From Drechmeria coniospora (Eukaryota > Ascomycota > Sordariomycetes > Hypocreales > Ophiocordycipitaceae): a stretch of DNA of 64,000 nt. Of the stretch, positions 10,873 to 21,798 are shown in pieces. How positions within the stretch are numbered: position 1 is the stretch's first letter; the number at the start of each line of letters is the position of its first letter. The position numbers were made by a program, and so were the translations under genes. The notes under the pieces are model-generated. The model had not been told where the DNA came from. It saw only the letters and a program-made list of their open reading frames with translations, and made no database searches. The stretch lies in NCBI RefSeq assembly GCF_001625195.1, contig NC_054390.1, positions 4,798,027 through 4,862,026 on the forward strand, written 5' to 3'.

Positions 10873-13800
10873 CTAAACCGCCTTGGAGTATTGCCAGAGA
10901 CGCTTCCGCTCCATGACCCACCAGGTTCCTACCGCCTCTGCTTCTGTCACCCACTTCGCAGCCTCCGGGCCATACTTCTTCTTGACGTCGGCGGCAAGAC
11001 CCGAGACGGACCACTTCACAAGGCGTTCGCTTTCGAGAGGGTCTATCCCAGTGTCGGTAAAGCCGTATTCTGTCTTGCCATCCAGAGGCATGATTAGTCT
11101 CCAGGGAGTATCTGCAGACGTTATCGTGAGAATCCGTCCGCCCGGGTTCACGAGACCAAAGTTCCAGGCCCTTCGGCCACGGTGGGATTTCTTGTAGGTT
11201 CGAATTAACGACTGGCCTTCGTAGTCGTAGAGGATGTCGGATGCGGCAGCCGTGTCCTTCGCGTTGAGGGACTTCGTGCTGATGAGGAGGTCGAGAATGG
11301 TCGGCACGATGGACACGGATGTTACATTGACGGTGTGTTGAACCCGGGGGATGTGCGGGTGTCGGAAGGTGATGGGCACGTGGAAGTTGGTGATGTGTCC
11401 GTTCTGATACGTTCCCGTCTTCTTGTCATCCTCGAGAAAGGCCGAGCCATGGTCACCGACGAAGATGACGAGGGTTTCATTCGCGATGCCGGTATCCTCG
11501 AACATCTGCATCAACTCGCCCAGCCATTCGTCGGTCCAATGCACGGCGTTGAGATACTTATTCATGTCGCGGTGCTTGTCTCCCAGTCCGGCCGGCCCCA
11601 TGTACTTCTTGAAGTCGAACGACTTGGGCGTATTCCACGGATGGTGCGTGGTGCTGGTGAAGTGCGATATGAACATGCGCTGGTTGTCCGCCGTGGCGTT
11701 GGAAATGTAGTCGCGAAGGTAGCTCCGCAGCACGGTTTCGGGGTATCCAAAGTAATTGATCTTCTCCAGCTTGATGGAGTTCTTTCTCGCGTCTTTTTCG
11801 ATCCGATGCTTGGAAACGGTATGTTGGAACCCCACCATCTTGTTGAAGACATTCTGCCTGTCATACCCGTCCGTGACGGATTGGAACGAGGCGAGGCTCC
11901 ACTGTTGATCGCGGTAGTCTGGTCCTCTCGATGTCGGCTTCATTCGGTTGAACAACTGCAGAACCTGGGGAAAGCAAGGCTGATACCACGTGGATCGGGT
12001 TTCCTCAAACATATCCACAGGCAGAGGCCAACTGCCACAGTGCATGACGCCGACACTCTTGGTCGAGACGGACGCCGTGGTTAGACCGCCGAGGATGTTG
12101 ATACCACCCAGCGCCGGGTCGTACCTTTCCGTCCACTTGGGTCCCGCAGGTGGCGTGAAGGGCGCGCCCGACGATTTCCTGAAGTTCCCCGGCTGGCCAG
12201 TAAGCTTCTCGAAGTTAGGGGAGACGAGAGAATACATGGCATTCGCGCGGTCATGGTCTTCCGGCTCGTGGGACTTCATGAGCAGTCCGTGGAAGGGCGA
12301 GCCTTGCTGGAGAGGAAAGACATCCTGGCGCATGCTCTCCATCATGATGAGGGCGACGTGCTTGATGTCGATGGAGCTCAGCGTCTTTTGCAACGGTTTC
12401 AGAAGCTCGTTGTCCAGGTTGGTGATTTTCAACGGGTCGTTGACGGGGTTGTAGTAGGGGTCTGCGTCGTCAAGCTCGGGGCACGCGTCATTGGGTGACG
12501 GCATACTCGGTAGAGAGTCGGTTGTGAAAGAGCCACCTTCGCCGTCGTCTTCCTGTCGCTTGTGCTTCGATTTTGTATCTGCCCCAGCAGATGGAACTGT
12601 CACGGCCGACGAAGGCACGGCTGAGGTCGATGGGTCAATCGGGGTGCTCGACGAAACCATCAACGTCGTCGACGAGGCAATCGAAGTGGTCGACGGGGCA
12701 ATTGAAGTGGTCGGCGGGGCAATCGAAGTGGTCGACGTCGTCGATGTGGTGGTGGTGGTCGATGATGTAGAGGTGGTGGTCGACGTTGTGGTGGTGGTGG
12801 TGGTGGTGGTGGTCGACGATATGGTGGTGGTGGTCGACGACGTAGTGGTAGTGGTGGTAGACACCATGGTGGTGGTCGACGAGGTCGTCGCATGCGTGCT
12901 CGATGAAGTCGTCGCATGCGTGCTTGTCAGAAGTGCTGCCGTGCTCGTGAGGCCGGCGATGGTTGTGGTCGACAGGTGGGTGGATGTTGAGGCGAGGCTC
13001 GCACTCAGGGTGACGTTCAGCCTCGATTCGGGATCCCACCTCTCGAAGCCCATTGGTACCGGGTCGGGCAACCAGCTCGGTCTTCGCTGTCTATATTTTC
13101 GAATGAGCTTGTTATCGGCGCCGGGCGCCCAGCCCTTGAAGTAGCCGTTCGGCATCTCCCATCTGGACTTGCTGATCAGTTCCGGGTAGGGCCATGAACC
13201 ACCGTAGCAGTTTTGAGATTCACCCCTGAAGACGCCCAGCAGCGGAAGCGGGAGCGTAGTGAGGACGCGAGTGTAGGGGAGGTCGGGGTACATGACGACG
13301 TTGACGACGAAGGCGACGAGGATGGTGCCGGCCACACACGACAAGACGAGACGGCGTCGCGAGGAGGACTTTTCCGACAGCATGTGGTGTTCATCCACAG
13401 GCAGGGTGCCTTCGCTCGACAGCATGTCCTCGTCATCCTCATAGTTGTCGTCGTCCTCGTCGGTGCCGTCACTGCTCGAGATCTGCCGCAGCGGGAGGAG
13501 GTATCCTTCGTCCTCTCGTTTTCCGGGCAGCCTCCATCCCATCCGCGAGGCGCCGAATCGCAAAACTAGTTTACGCGTCAGCTCGAGGGAGCAAGGGAAG
13601 CGGACACAAGGGCAGTCATACTAGAGGTGAATTGGATCTCCACGCCTTCTATGAAGGTCGCGACGGCCCTGTTGACCAAGTTCTTGATGATCCAGGAGAT
13701 GACAAAGAGTATGGCGCCGACGGTGATGGCCGTGCTCAGGCCACTAAGCAAGACGTTGAGGCCTTCTTCGGTGAAGGCGAAGGAAGACGTGTCGGACCAA

Positions 13801-14203
13801 TCGATCTCACCACCGGTTTGCCAGAAGAAGCTGAGCTTGGAGGTGGCGGCGCAGAAGGTGACGAGACTGTAGAGTTTGGGTTCTTCGGGTCAGCAAGAAC
13901 GGGACCGAGGAGCAGGCAGGGAGGCGGGAGAAGCTTCCGAGGAGCATCTCCGGCGAGCGGGGGGGGGAAGCACCTCGTGACGATGGCCAGAGTGAAGCCC
14001 AGGAGCCTGAGGCCATCACTGCGGCGTAGCAGCAGACGAAGGGTGCATATCAGAACGATGTCGGTGAGGACGAAGACGGGCAGGAAGAGGGTAAAGACGG
14101 GGAGGGAGAAGGAGTGGGCATTGAGAAAGAGGCGGAGCGTCTTCGTCGTGACGACGGAGACGAAGAAGAGGGAGAGCGGGAAGGAGACGAGGATAGGATG
14201 CAT
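10873..14203 (-). CDS. Multi-pass membrane protein with sulfatase / alkaline-phosphatase-fold domain
   Basis: Likely exons in transcript order are 14203-13974, 13866-13622 and 13565-10873, giving 1,055 residues. Introns are 107 bp (GTGCTT to CTACAG, GCTGAC branch) and 56 bp (GTATGA to CTAG, GCTGAC branch); phases agree at both. The ATG at 14203 has an ACC-ATG context. The first 145 residues hold four hydrophobic helices, and a fifth lies near 232-252. A low-complexity Thr/Ser linker (about 355-480, from GGT/GTG-type repeats on the + strand) looks heavily O-glycosylated. The catalytic domain follows: VALIMMES near 563-570 and VGDHGSAF near 863-870, the metal-site blocks of the alkaline-phosphatase superfamily. 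The layout resembles bacterial LtaS-like phosphotransferases and fungal membrane sulfatases; substrate unknown. The last exon alone would be wrongly called as an 896-residue protein with a non-ATG start. Confidence 0.82.
12640..12960. repeat. GTG/GGT trinucleotide-like repeat inside the sulfatase gene
   Basis: A run of GTGGTG and GTCGAC words; on the coding (-) strand it reads as Thr/Ser codons of the linker. It is in frame throughout, so length changes in steps of three would alter only the linker length. Confidence 0.8.
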
Positions 14204-17200
14204 GGTGCCAGGCCAGCATCTACGCAGCCGGCTCAGATGCGTGACATTCGCCGAACGAGGGGAAGAACTTGGGGCCGGCGGTCGCGGAGAGGCGGCTGGA
14301 GGAGAGGAGGAGGCGAAGATGGTCGACGCGGCAGGAGGTGACGATTCGACGACACGAGTATGCCAAGGCGAAGACACATGGGCACGACGGGAGCACGACG
14401 GGGAGGAGGGGACGGGTTGCTACTTTAAACTTTACGTCCGCATGGCTGAAGGTGGGCGGCAGCAGGCGGGTCGCGCAGCGCTGCGAGCCACGGCCAGGGC
14501 AGGGCGCCTTCGCTAGTCGACGGCTTGGTTGGCCCGATCGGCCGTGGGCAACAGGGAGGGAGGGTGCCGGAGCCTGAGCCCGCAGGGTTGCTCGAAGGCT
14601 GGAATCCCCTGAAAGCCGCTACGCCTACGGAACGGAGAACAGGGACGGCGGGTGGCCCAGGCCTTCGGAAGGGAACTTTCCGATCTCCCTGGTTGTCGAT
14701 TTCGGCTCGCAGGACGGGAGGAGATGAGCACATGTGCCTGGTTATATTTATTCACCGCACAAGACAGGTAGGTACCGAGCGGCGCATGGGCGTCCGATGC
14801 TAGGTTGCCGTCGTGCGGAGCGCTCGTCGCTCCTGGTCCTCGCGTGCCGCGGAGCGGATGGATTGCGGAAGCTCGCTTGGCGATGCAAGTACCGCGGAGG
14901 TAGACGCAGGTATCGGTGATGGTCCCTCGGGACCCATTTACCCCATGCGGACGGGCGAAGACAAATAGCGAGAACCCGGGGGAGCACTAACCACTCGGTA
15001 GCGCTCAGTTCGGCCGATTGCGGGCTAGCGGCAGACGGCAGTCCCACCCTGGATAGGGCCGAGTACTCCGCAAGGGAAGCGCACAAGGGCCACAGTGGCC
15101 GCTAGCGATGCAGGAACCAGTCCTGACCAAGATTGCTGCCAGATGCCGCTGTATTCATGCCCCGTACTCCGCAGGTACAGGTGGTCGGGTGCATGTACCG
15201 GTACATGTCATCCGTACAGCATGACCAAGCGCCTCCACCAACAGCACCTTGAACGCAGTACTGTACACCTACATGTACATGCAAGTAATACAGAGTACAG
15301 CACATGCCGGTACGGTAGGTCTGATTATAGCACACCTGCAGTGGGTGTGATGCAGGGCATGTACGAGGGGGTGAGGGTACTAAGTACCTAGGTACTAGGC
15401 ACCTAGGTAGGTATCTGGACGGCCAAGCCAGGGCCTACAAGAGCCGAGCCGAGCACGACGTACCTCTCTATTCCTCACAAGTCCAACGTACCAGGTGCAG
15501 ATACCAGCGGCGAGTAAGGAGAGGAGTACCTAGCGGCATGCTGTAGTTACATGTGCACGTACTGAAGTGCGGTGCGGCGCAACGGCACGTCCATTGTTGG
15601 CATGAATGCAGGGCCGGTTGCTGCCTCAACGCCCCTACCGGCGCAGCGAAATCAGGCACTGCAGCATTCCAACGTTCAGACATTCGCCTGAGTCACGGCA
15701 AGCAGGGACGTTCGGCTGTCGGTGGTGCTGCAAGAATGAGGACGGTGCTATTGGAATCGCCATCCCCAAGCATGAATGCGCTGCGTCAAGGGACTGAGGT
15801 GCAGGTACTGCAGAGTGCCAGGGTGTAGCCGTGCTTCCCGCACCAAACGTGCAGGGTAGGTGTCGTCGCACATGCACTTGTGCGCAGCAGCACCGTGACG
15901 GTACAGCTTTCCCCCGTCCCTGGGTTGTTGTTCGTGCCGTGCATGTGCGATCAAGTCACCGCATGCAATCCACCTGCCGGGCTGTCATGGTATGGTGGCA
16001 CAAGTGCAACGATTCCGCACGTAGCAGTACCATGCGTGCACACGCATTTGCAGCACTCGCACTCCACTGCCCCTCCCCTTCGCCGCCGTCGCCCCAGCGG
16101 AGGAGCAGTTGTGTACTGTACGAGTAGGCGGAGGCGGAGGCGGCTAGCGGTGCCTGTGCCTGTGCCTGTTCATGTACTGTAGACTGTAGCTGTACATGGA
16201 AGCGCGCCAAGTCCACGCACAACATGCACTATGCACCATGCGGATCCTTTGCGGACAATACGCTGCTGTCAAGGGCTGTCAAGGGGAGGAGGCCAAGGGC
16301 CGCAGGGGGAAAGGTTCGAAATAAACTCGGGCGGAGTACAATGCAGTGCTTGTACCCCGCAAGTACAGCGCAGGTACTGTAGGTACCAGGTTGCTTGAGC
16401 TCATGAAGGTACTCTGTACATTTACGCTGCTACATGGAAGTAATACCGCAACTAGGTAGGTGTGCTTGTAGGTGTACATGTAGGTGCGCGGAGCAAAGAA
16501 CTTGGTGTACTCACCTACCTAGTAGTAATACAGCAAACCTACAAGTGTTGAACGTATTAATGGTTGTAAATAGTTGTACGTTGTAATTACAGCAAGTACT
16601 GAGTAAGGAGTGACCGTGCTGCAAGTAATTACGGGAACACATGTACAAGTACACGTACTTTGTAGTAGTTGTACTGTAAGTACACTTGGTATGCCCACTA
16701 CCTCCACAGCTACCCGTGCTGCTCCTCACCCGCACCCGCGCTTGTCAAAGGCCCGGGGGGGACGGGCAAGCTGCCTCAACAAGGTTCACAGCACCTGAAG
16801 ATGGCTGGGACGTTCGCGGTCATGATGTCGTCGAAAGCGTGCTTGTGTGAACAAACGACATAGGTGTCGAATGACCCAGCAAAATGTCGCTTCCGCGTCT
16901 TCTGAGCGGTGACATCACCTTCCCCTTCCCACCGCACGATAGCCCGTAATGGTCACGTGTTCCATTACCAGGGTGAGCAGGTGGAAACGTGGACGATGAC
17001 GGCTGCTGCCACCAGCAGGCATGCCTGCTGGAAAGACAAGCCGAGCGAAAAAAAAGTGCTTGCCCGGAAAGCCACTGGAAGCAAAACTCACATGGTGTGG
17101 CTGTAGCCGTATGCAGAGAGAAATTGTAATCAAGAGGGACACCATGAACATGCTCGCACAAGCGACGTTGCACCACCGTCTCCTACAGGGTAGCGAGACT

Positions 17201-17269
17201 GCCAGGAAGCAGCCGGGTCCGGGCTGGCCATTGCGTCGGACAGAGACGGACCCCTCGGCTCTTGGGAGA

Positions 17270-17450
17270 TGCGTGGTAACGCAGCGAGATGGTGGCCATT
17301 GCGTCGTGCAGAGAAGTGCCCCCCCCCCTCTCTCGGGTGTTGGGGAGGGATGGCATCACGGCGAGATGGTGGCCGTTGCACGGTGCGGTGCCCTCTCCCC
17401 TAGGCCCTCGGCCACGCACGGCAACGCAGCGAGATGGTGCCCGGTGCGAG
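17270..17450. repeat. Imperfect tandem repeat, about 70-77 bp unit
   Basis: The word GCGAGATGGTG recurs at 17284, 17361 and 17429, each followed by a GTTGCR/ATTGCG-like word and a C-rich stretch. Copies are diverged, with spacing of 77 and 68 bp. No reading frame is kept across copies. Confidence 0.65.
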
Positions 17451-19504
17451 CATGACGCCCAAGGCAAGGCGAGCCCAAGGGAGGCACCCGCCCCGTCCTC
17501 CCCTCTTCGTTGCCACGGAAGCTACTGGTGCGAGGGCGGGGGCAGGTCCTCGTCGCCGACGGGGTCGACAAGGCGATGCACTAGAACGATCTGTTTCGCC
17601 TGCATTGTCACCACGCCGTCCTTCACCTAGGGAGACGAGCGCCGCATCGAGGGGCTCGCGAGGCTGTGAAACATGCGTCCCAAAGGGATGACGACACGTT
17701 GCACTGCACGCAGGTTCGTCGGCCAAGGAGGAGGACAGCAGCCTGCCCTACCGCCGTCCAGCCTTGCCATGTACCGTCAGCTCGGTATTCGGCGCAGGAC
17801 GAGGAGTCGACGAGATTCCAGCGACCGCCGGTGCCACTCGTGCCAGCACCAGCCGTTCGAACCATCGGCCGCCTCGTTCGCCTCTTGGCAGCTCAAGAGG
17901 AGCAGACCTCGTCACTCGGCGCCCGCTCGTGTGGAATTGGACGCAGGAACTGCCGGTCGTGGTCATGCAGATCGGAATGGTGCCGAGAGGTGACAGGCCA
18001 TTGTTCGGATACTACGGGTGCGGTGCATGCACACACGTACGGTAACGAGAGGTAGCAAAAGGCTTTGGTGGGGGACAATGCTGCGCGAGAGAGGAGGCGT
18101 GGGTGGCGTGGTCTCGATGCTAAAACCACTATGGATGAATTACTGAACTCGAACCGACGACCAACACTGCTGGCACTAGTAATATCATACCATGCGGACG
18201 CCATACGAGTGGAAGTATGGTGCAGCAGGCGACTGCGGCACACGCCTGAACCCCACCATGCGCACACCATTATACACGTACAGACTGCACCCGCATCTTC
18301 ATGCATCGCATTGCCGTGGGCCGTTGCTTCGGACCACAGACATGCAACGTAGCGCGCACGGCGGCCTGCCCCATCGCCGCACGCACACCTTGGCCATTGT
18401 TGCTCCCCATCTGCTCCGTCCCGGCGGAGGCGGATGGTGCCCGTGCCTTGATACGCACCTGCAACCACGAGCCCAGTGTAGAGACGGCGGCCACCAGCCA
18501 TCCCTTTCAGGAATGAAGGGGCAATGCAGCAGCAGCTCGCTGCCGTCCCGTTCCCAACCCATCGACTTTGGGGTGCATCTGCCATGGCGACGCTCGGAAT
18601 CGTCCTGCAGCAACGGCCGTGCATGTTCCGACCTACCCTTGCACCTTGCCGTTGCGCAACCCTGAGGCAGGCCGCCCGTGGGCCAGGACGGCGCTGCCAA
18701 AACGGTTTCAGGACACGACATTCCAGCAGCTTGTCAAGTTGCGGCTGATGCGTTGGATCCTTCCACCACCACCCTCGCCGCCGTCGCCCCAGGCACGCGC
18801 CACAGGTACGAAGACGGCTCGGCAGCAGCGAGGCAATGCAGCGACGACGGCGTGCTTGCGAAGGAGTGCGTGCACTGTCCGTGTGCGTACTTGCATGTAC
18901 ATGCATGGTGCACAACTTGCTGGAGTACTATTAATTGCCGGAAGCACCACGAACTGGCACCTTGTCCGCTCCGTACTCCGTCCTTGCTAATACCACATGA
19001 CTACTCCGTACATTACATGTGTGCATGTACTCCGTACAGAGTACTCCGTCCGTACACATACTTTGCATTACATGCACCAACGTTGGGATGTACAATATTA
19101 CTTGCACACCTACGCACAACTGCATGTACGTTGTGAGCTCGCACCACCCAGCTCAGCCACATCGTCACCTGACTGCCTCTGCCGGCGCAGCCATGGGCTC
19201 CCTCCTTCTCGCCTCCAGTCCGATCGGAGTGGTAATACCTTGGCACTCCTCTACCAAGGCACGGTACATGACCAAAGTACTCCGTAACCTTCCCAATATT
19301 ACTTACGAGTACGCTCGCTCTGGGAATTCGATCTACTAGAATACAGAGTGCCTAGGTACCTTGATACCTCGTTACATGTACTCCGTAGTATTCTTCGCCG
19401 CTACTCGTCCCCTTCTCCTTCTTGTACATGTACTTGCTTTGCATGTACTGTACAAATTCCTACGGGCAATGCCCCGGAAATAGATGACTTGCACTTGTGA
19501 CGAG

Positions 19505-19680
19505 GAATCGAAAGGCAAAGAAGGCAAAGGAAGGCGAGGGAAGGCAAAAGAAGGCAAAGGAAGGCAAAGGAAAGAAAGCAAGCAAAAAGACAACCCACCA
19601 GCCAACCAGCCAACCCGCAAACTAACCAGCCAGCCAGCCAACCCGCAAACTAACCAGCCAGCTAACCAACTCTCTTTTCG
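19505..19680. repeat. Purine-rich (GGCAAAGAA)n tract followed by a CCAGCCAACCCGCAAACTAA tandem
   Basis: Positions 19505-19580 are built from GAAGGCAAAG variants on the + strand. Positions 19598-19670 contain two near-identical copies of a unit around CCAACCCGCAAACTAA separated by CCAGCC words. They are adjacent but different arrays; no gene is visible in either. Confidence 0.75.
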
Positions 19681-20231
19681 TCCGTCTCATCATCTCGCAC
19701 GGCCGGTCTTCGGTCCCTGTCGGTGGAAATGCAGGGTCTCTCATGGCGTCTCTCATGAGCTGCCCGAAACAGGGGCCACAGGCACCGCAGCTGCCTCCGA
19801 GGCACGTCATCCATCATTGGACAATCGACGCCGGAACCCTCTGTCCCTCCTGTCCATGTACGTTTTCGTTCCGAATCCTCCTTTAGCTTCTTCCCTGGAC
19901 CTGTTGCGGCTGGAGCGGGCGTCCGAGCTAAGCTGCCGCGACCTTTGATGATTCGACGACCATCTTGGCATGGCTTGCTCGAAAGCAGCTCTAGGCGACC
20001 GTCTCCCCCGTCGCAACCCACTTCCGGCCGCCGCCCATCTGTCTGCTGCGCTCTGCCTTGCATCGCCTCCGCTCCGCTCGTGAGCCTTTCGACGCCGGCG
20101 GCCTCTGCCATGTGCCATTGTCGCTGAAGCTTCTTCTTCTCGACCGACCTGATACCGACGGAGCCGCTTGGTGTCTAGCAGCGGCTGCTTTCGTACCATA
20201 CTTGCACCACAAATCCGTCTGTATACCTGCA

Positions 20232-20240
20232 TATATATAA
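20232..20240 (+). promoter_or_regulatory. TATA-like element upstream of the GPI-type protein gene
   Basis: TATATATAA at 20232-20240, 166 bp before the ATG at 20406. A pyrimidine-rich stretch lies between it and the start codon, which fits a TATA-containing promoter with a leader of about 100 bases. Not proven. Confidence 0.45.
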
Positions 20241-20362
20241 CCCGCTCCTTGTCCGCTCGCCCATGCTCTTCCGCCGCCGCCGCCGTGCTTCCTCTTGCTC
20301 CCTTTCCAACTCGCTCGATCCTGCTACCACTACGTCACCGCGTCCCTGCTAGCACGCCGTTC

Positions 20363-20395
20363 GACCAACCAACCAACCAACCAACCAACCAACCG
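20363..20395. repeat. (CAAC)n microsatellite in the 5' leader
   Basis: Tandem CAAC/CCAA repeats end about 10 bases before the ATG at 20406 and are probably transcribed as the immediate 5' leader of the small secreted-protein gene. Confidence 0.85.
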
Positions 20396-20405
20396 ACCGC
20401 CCATC

Positions 20406-21068
20406 ATGCAGTCCAACATCCTCCTCCTCTCCACCTTTGTCGCTTCCGTCTCGGCGACGGTGAATGTCTACGCTGCCCTCGAGGCCCGGAACGGCGTCCG
20501 CGCCGACCTTGTCCCGCGCCAAACTCTTGACGCCAAGTGCCAGTCCATTCTCGTCTCCATCGGAAAAAGCGTGCCCACGGCCCCCCCGAAGCTCGCCTCC
20601 GAGCTCATCGCCCACCCGCAGACCGACCCTTGCCACTTTACGCCTCCCGCCGGCCTCGACTCCGAGTTCTCCAGCTACTCCAGCGAGCTCGTCTCCTGGG
20701 CCGAAAAGAACAAGGACATCCTCAACGAGTGTGCCGAGCTGTCCCGTTTCCAGGACATCACCGCCGACTGCAGCGGCGCCGTCGCTAGCAAGACCAGCGC
20801 CACGACGACGGCCACTACCTCGTCCACCAATACCGCTTCCACGAGCTCGACCACCACCAACACCGAAACCACCACCTCGAGCTCGACGACGAGCACCAAC
20901 ACGGGCTCGACGACGAGCAGCACCACTGGCACGAGCACCGGCACCACCACCACCACCACCAGCAGAACCACGACGACGTCAAGCTCCGCCATCCAGGCCG
21001 GTGCTGCCCGCGAGACCGCCATGGCCCTCGCTGCCATGGCCGCCGCCGGTCTCGCCATGGCCTTGTAG
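20406..21068 (+). CDS. Small Ser/Thr-rich secreted protein, probably GPI-anchored
   Basis: Single exon, 220 residues. The ATG at 20406 is chosen over an upstream in-frame ATG at 20295 because only from here does the protein start with a signal peptide (residues 1-17, ending SVSA) and because the CAAC repeat lies before it. Residues about 20-130 form a compact part with several Cys. Residues about 135-195 are almost wholly Thr and Ser, a typical O-mannosylated stalk. The C-terminus is a short hydrophobic Ala/Leu/Met segment, as in GPI attachment signals. I do not recognise the N-terminal domain; related hypothetical surface proteins are common in Hypocreales. A role at the cell surface is inferred; no enzymatic function can be claimed. 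Confidence 0.8.
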   Translation: MQSNILLLSTFVASVSATVNVYAALEARNGVRADLVPRQTLDAKCQSILVSIGKSVPTAPPKLASELIAHPQTDPCHFTPPAGLDSEFSSYSSELVSWAEKNKDILNECAELSRFQDITADCSGAVASKTSATTTATTSSTNTASTSSTTTNTETTTSSSTTSTNTGSTTSSTTGTSTGTTTTTTSRTTTTSSSAIQAGAARETAMALAAMAAAGLAMAL

Positions 21069-21798
21069 AGACGCCATCCATGTCCCGCCATCGTTGAACA
21101 GCATTGGATCGCAGCTACCTAGGGTGGCGCTCTCGTCAGCCGCGCATAGCCTTGACCGCTGCCCTTCGTCTTCTTGTTCTTCGATCCGAGTTGAAGTGGA
21201 AAAGCCGGATGAAAACCGAGCTGAGTTTCATGTTTTGCACTGCAGCATTGGAACCTGTACCTACTCTACCTACTCTTCCATTTGCTTCTGCCGTTGCTTC
21301 TACCGCCGCTTCTACCATTTGCTACTGGCATTTGGATAATAATCTGAACTGAAATTATCTCACCCGCCTCCTCGCAACAGTTGACTGATGGTGAAGCTTG
21401 CATCCTCGTATCCCGCTCTCCAGTAGAGCCCTGTGTCGCTGGCAGGCATCTGGTTTATAATCTAACCGACCTGATCTCATTCGCCTCCTCTCAACAGTCA
21501 CCAGTGGTGATGATGAAATGCGCATTTACCATTTTGCCAGTCTTACCAAGACGTTGTCCTCATGCCGTGCCTTTCTGCGAGCCCTTCGATAAAAGCCCTC
21601 AGCGCCCAGCGGTTGGACAGTGCCCTGGGCATCGCCGAGTACCGTCCATTGTGTCGCACCATTTCCGTACCTTGGTCGCTGGTTCTATCAGCAAACCTGC
21701 TCGGCGGCCTTGGTCAAGAGCACAGCCCGGGAGCAACCAAGCTCATTATTCCTAGCCGTTTACAGAGTACATTGACCGCAGGATTGCACTCGCCCATT
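21069..21798. other. Convergent intergenic region with a diverged duplication
   Basis: Holds the 3' ends of the surface-protein gene (+) and SEC27 (-). Two segments, about 21321-21404 and 21439-21525, share an ordered series of words (TAATCTRA, TCTCA, CGCCTCCTC, CAACAGT, GGTGA) and look like an old local duplication of roughly 85 bp. No coding signal. Confidence 0.55.

Larger units (their letters stand above)
14204..20231. other. 6-kb gene-poor divergent region
   Basis: Lies between two divergently transcribed genes. I found no ORF with a domain, signal peptide plus codon bias, or splice-consistent exon set. The longest ORF (340 codons on the minus strand, 17893-18915) is rich in Arg, Cys, Ala and His and looks like a GC-driven accident. 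Content: the sulfatase 5' leader (14204 to about 14470), GTAC-rich stretches (15160-15420, 16330-16690, 18960-19400), an imperfect tandem array (17270-17450) and two minisatellite tracts (19500-19680). No tRNA or rRNA was recognised. Confidence 0.55.

Noticed and set aside
13632..14516. 294-codon ORF on the + strand
   Set aside because: It is antisense to the reconstructed N-terminal exons of the sulfatase; composition is Gly/Arg/Glu-rich with no domain, while the minus strand gives conserved-looking transmembrane helices with matching splice sites.
17893..18915. 340-codon ORF on the minus strand
   Set aside because: Rich in Arg, Cys, His and Ala, no domain or signal, sits in a gene-poor GC-rich patch; looks like a chance ORF.
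14204..20231. Transposon or RIP-mutated relic
   Set aside because: No transposase or reverse-transcriptase fragments, terminal repeats or strongly AT-skewed TpA-rich sequence were seen, so the repeats are reported only as local arrays.
20295..20405. Upstream in-frame extension of the GPI-type protein
   Set aside because: It would translate the CAAC microsatellite and bury the signal peptide that starts at 20406.
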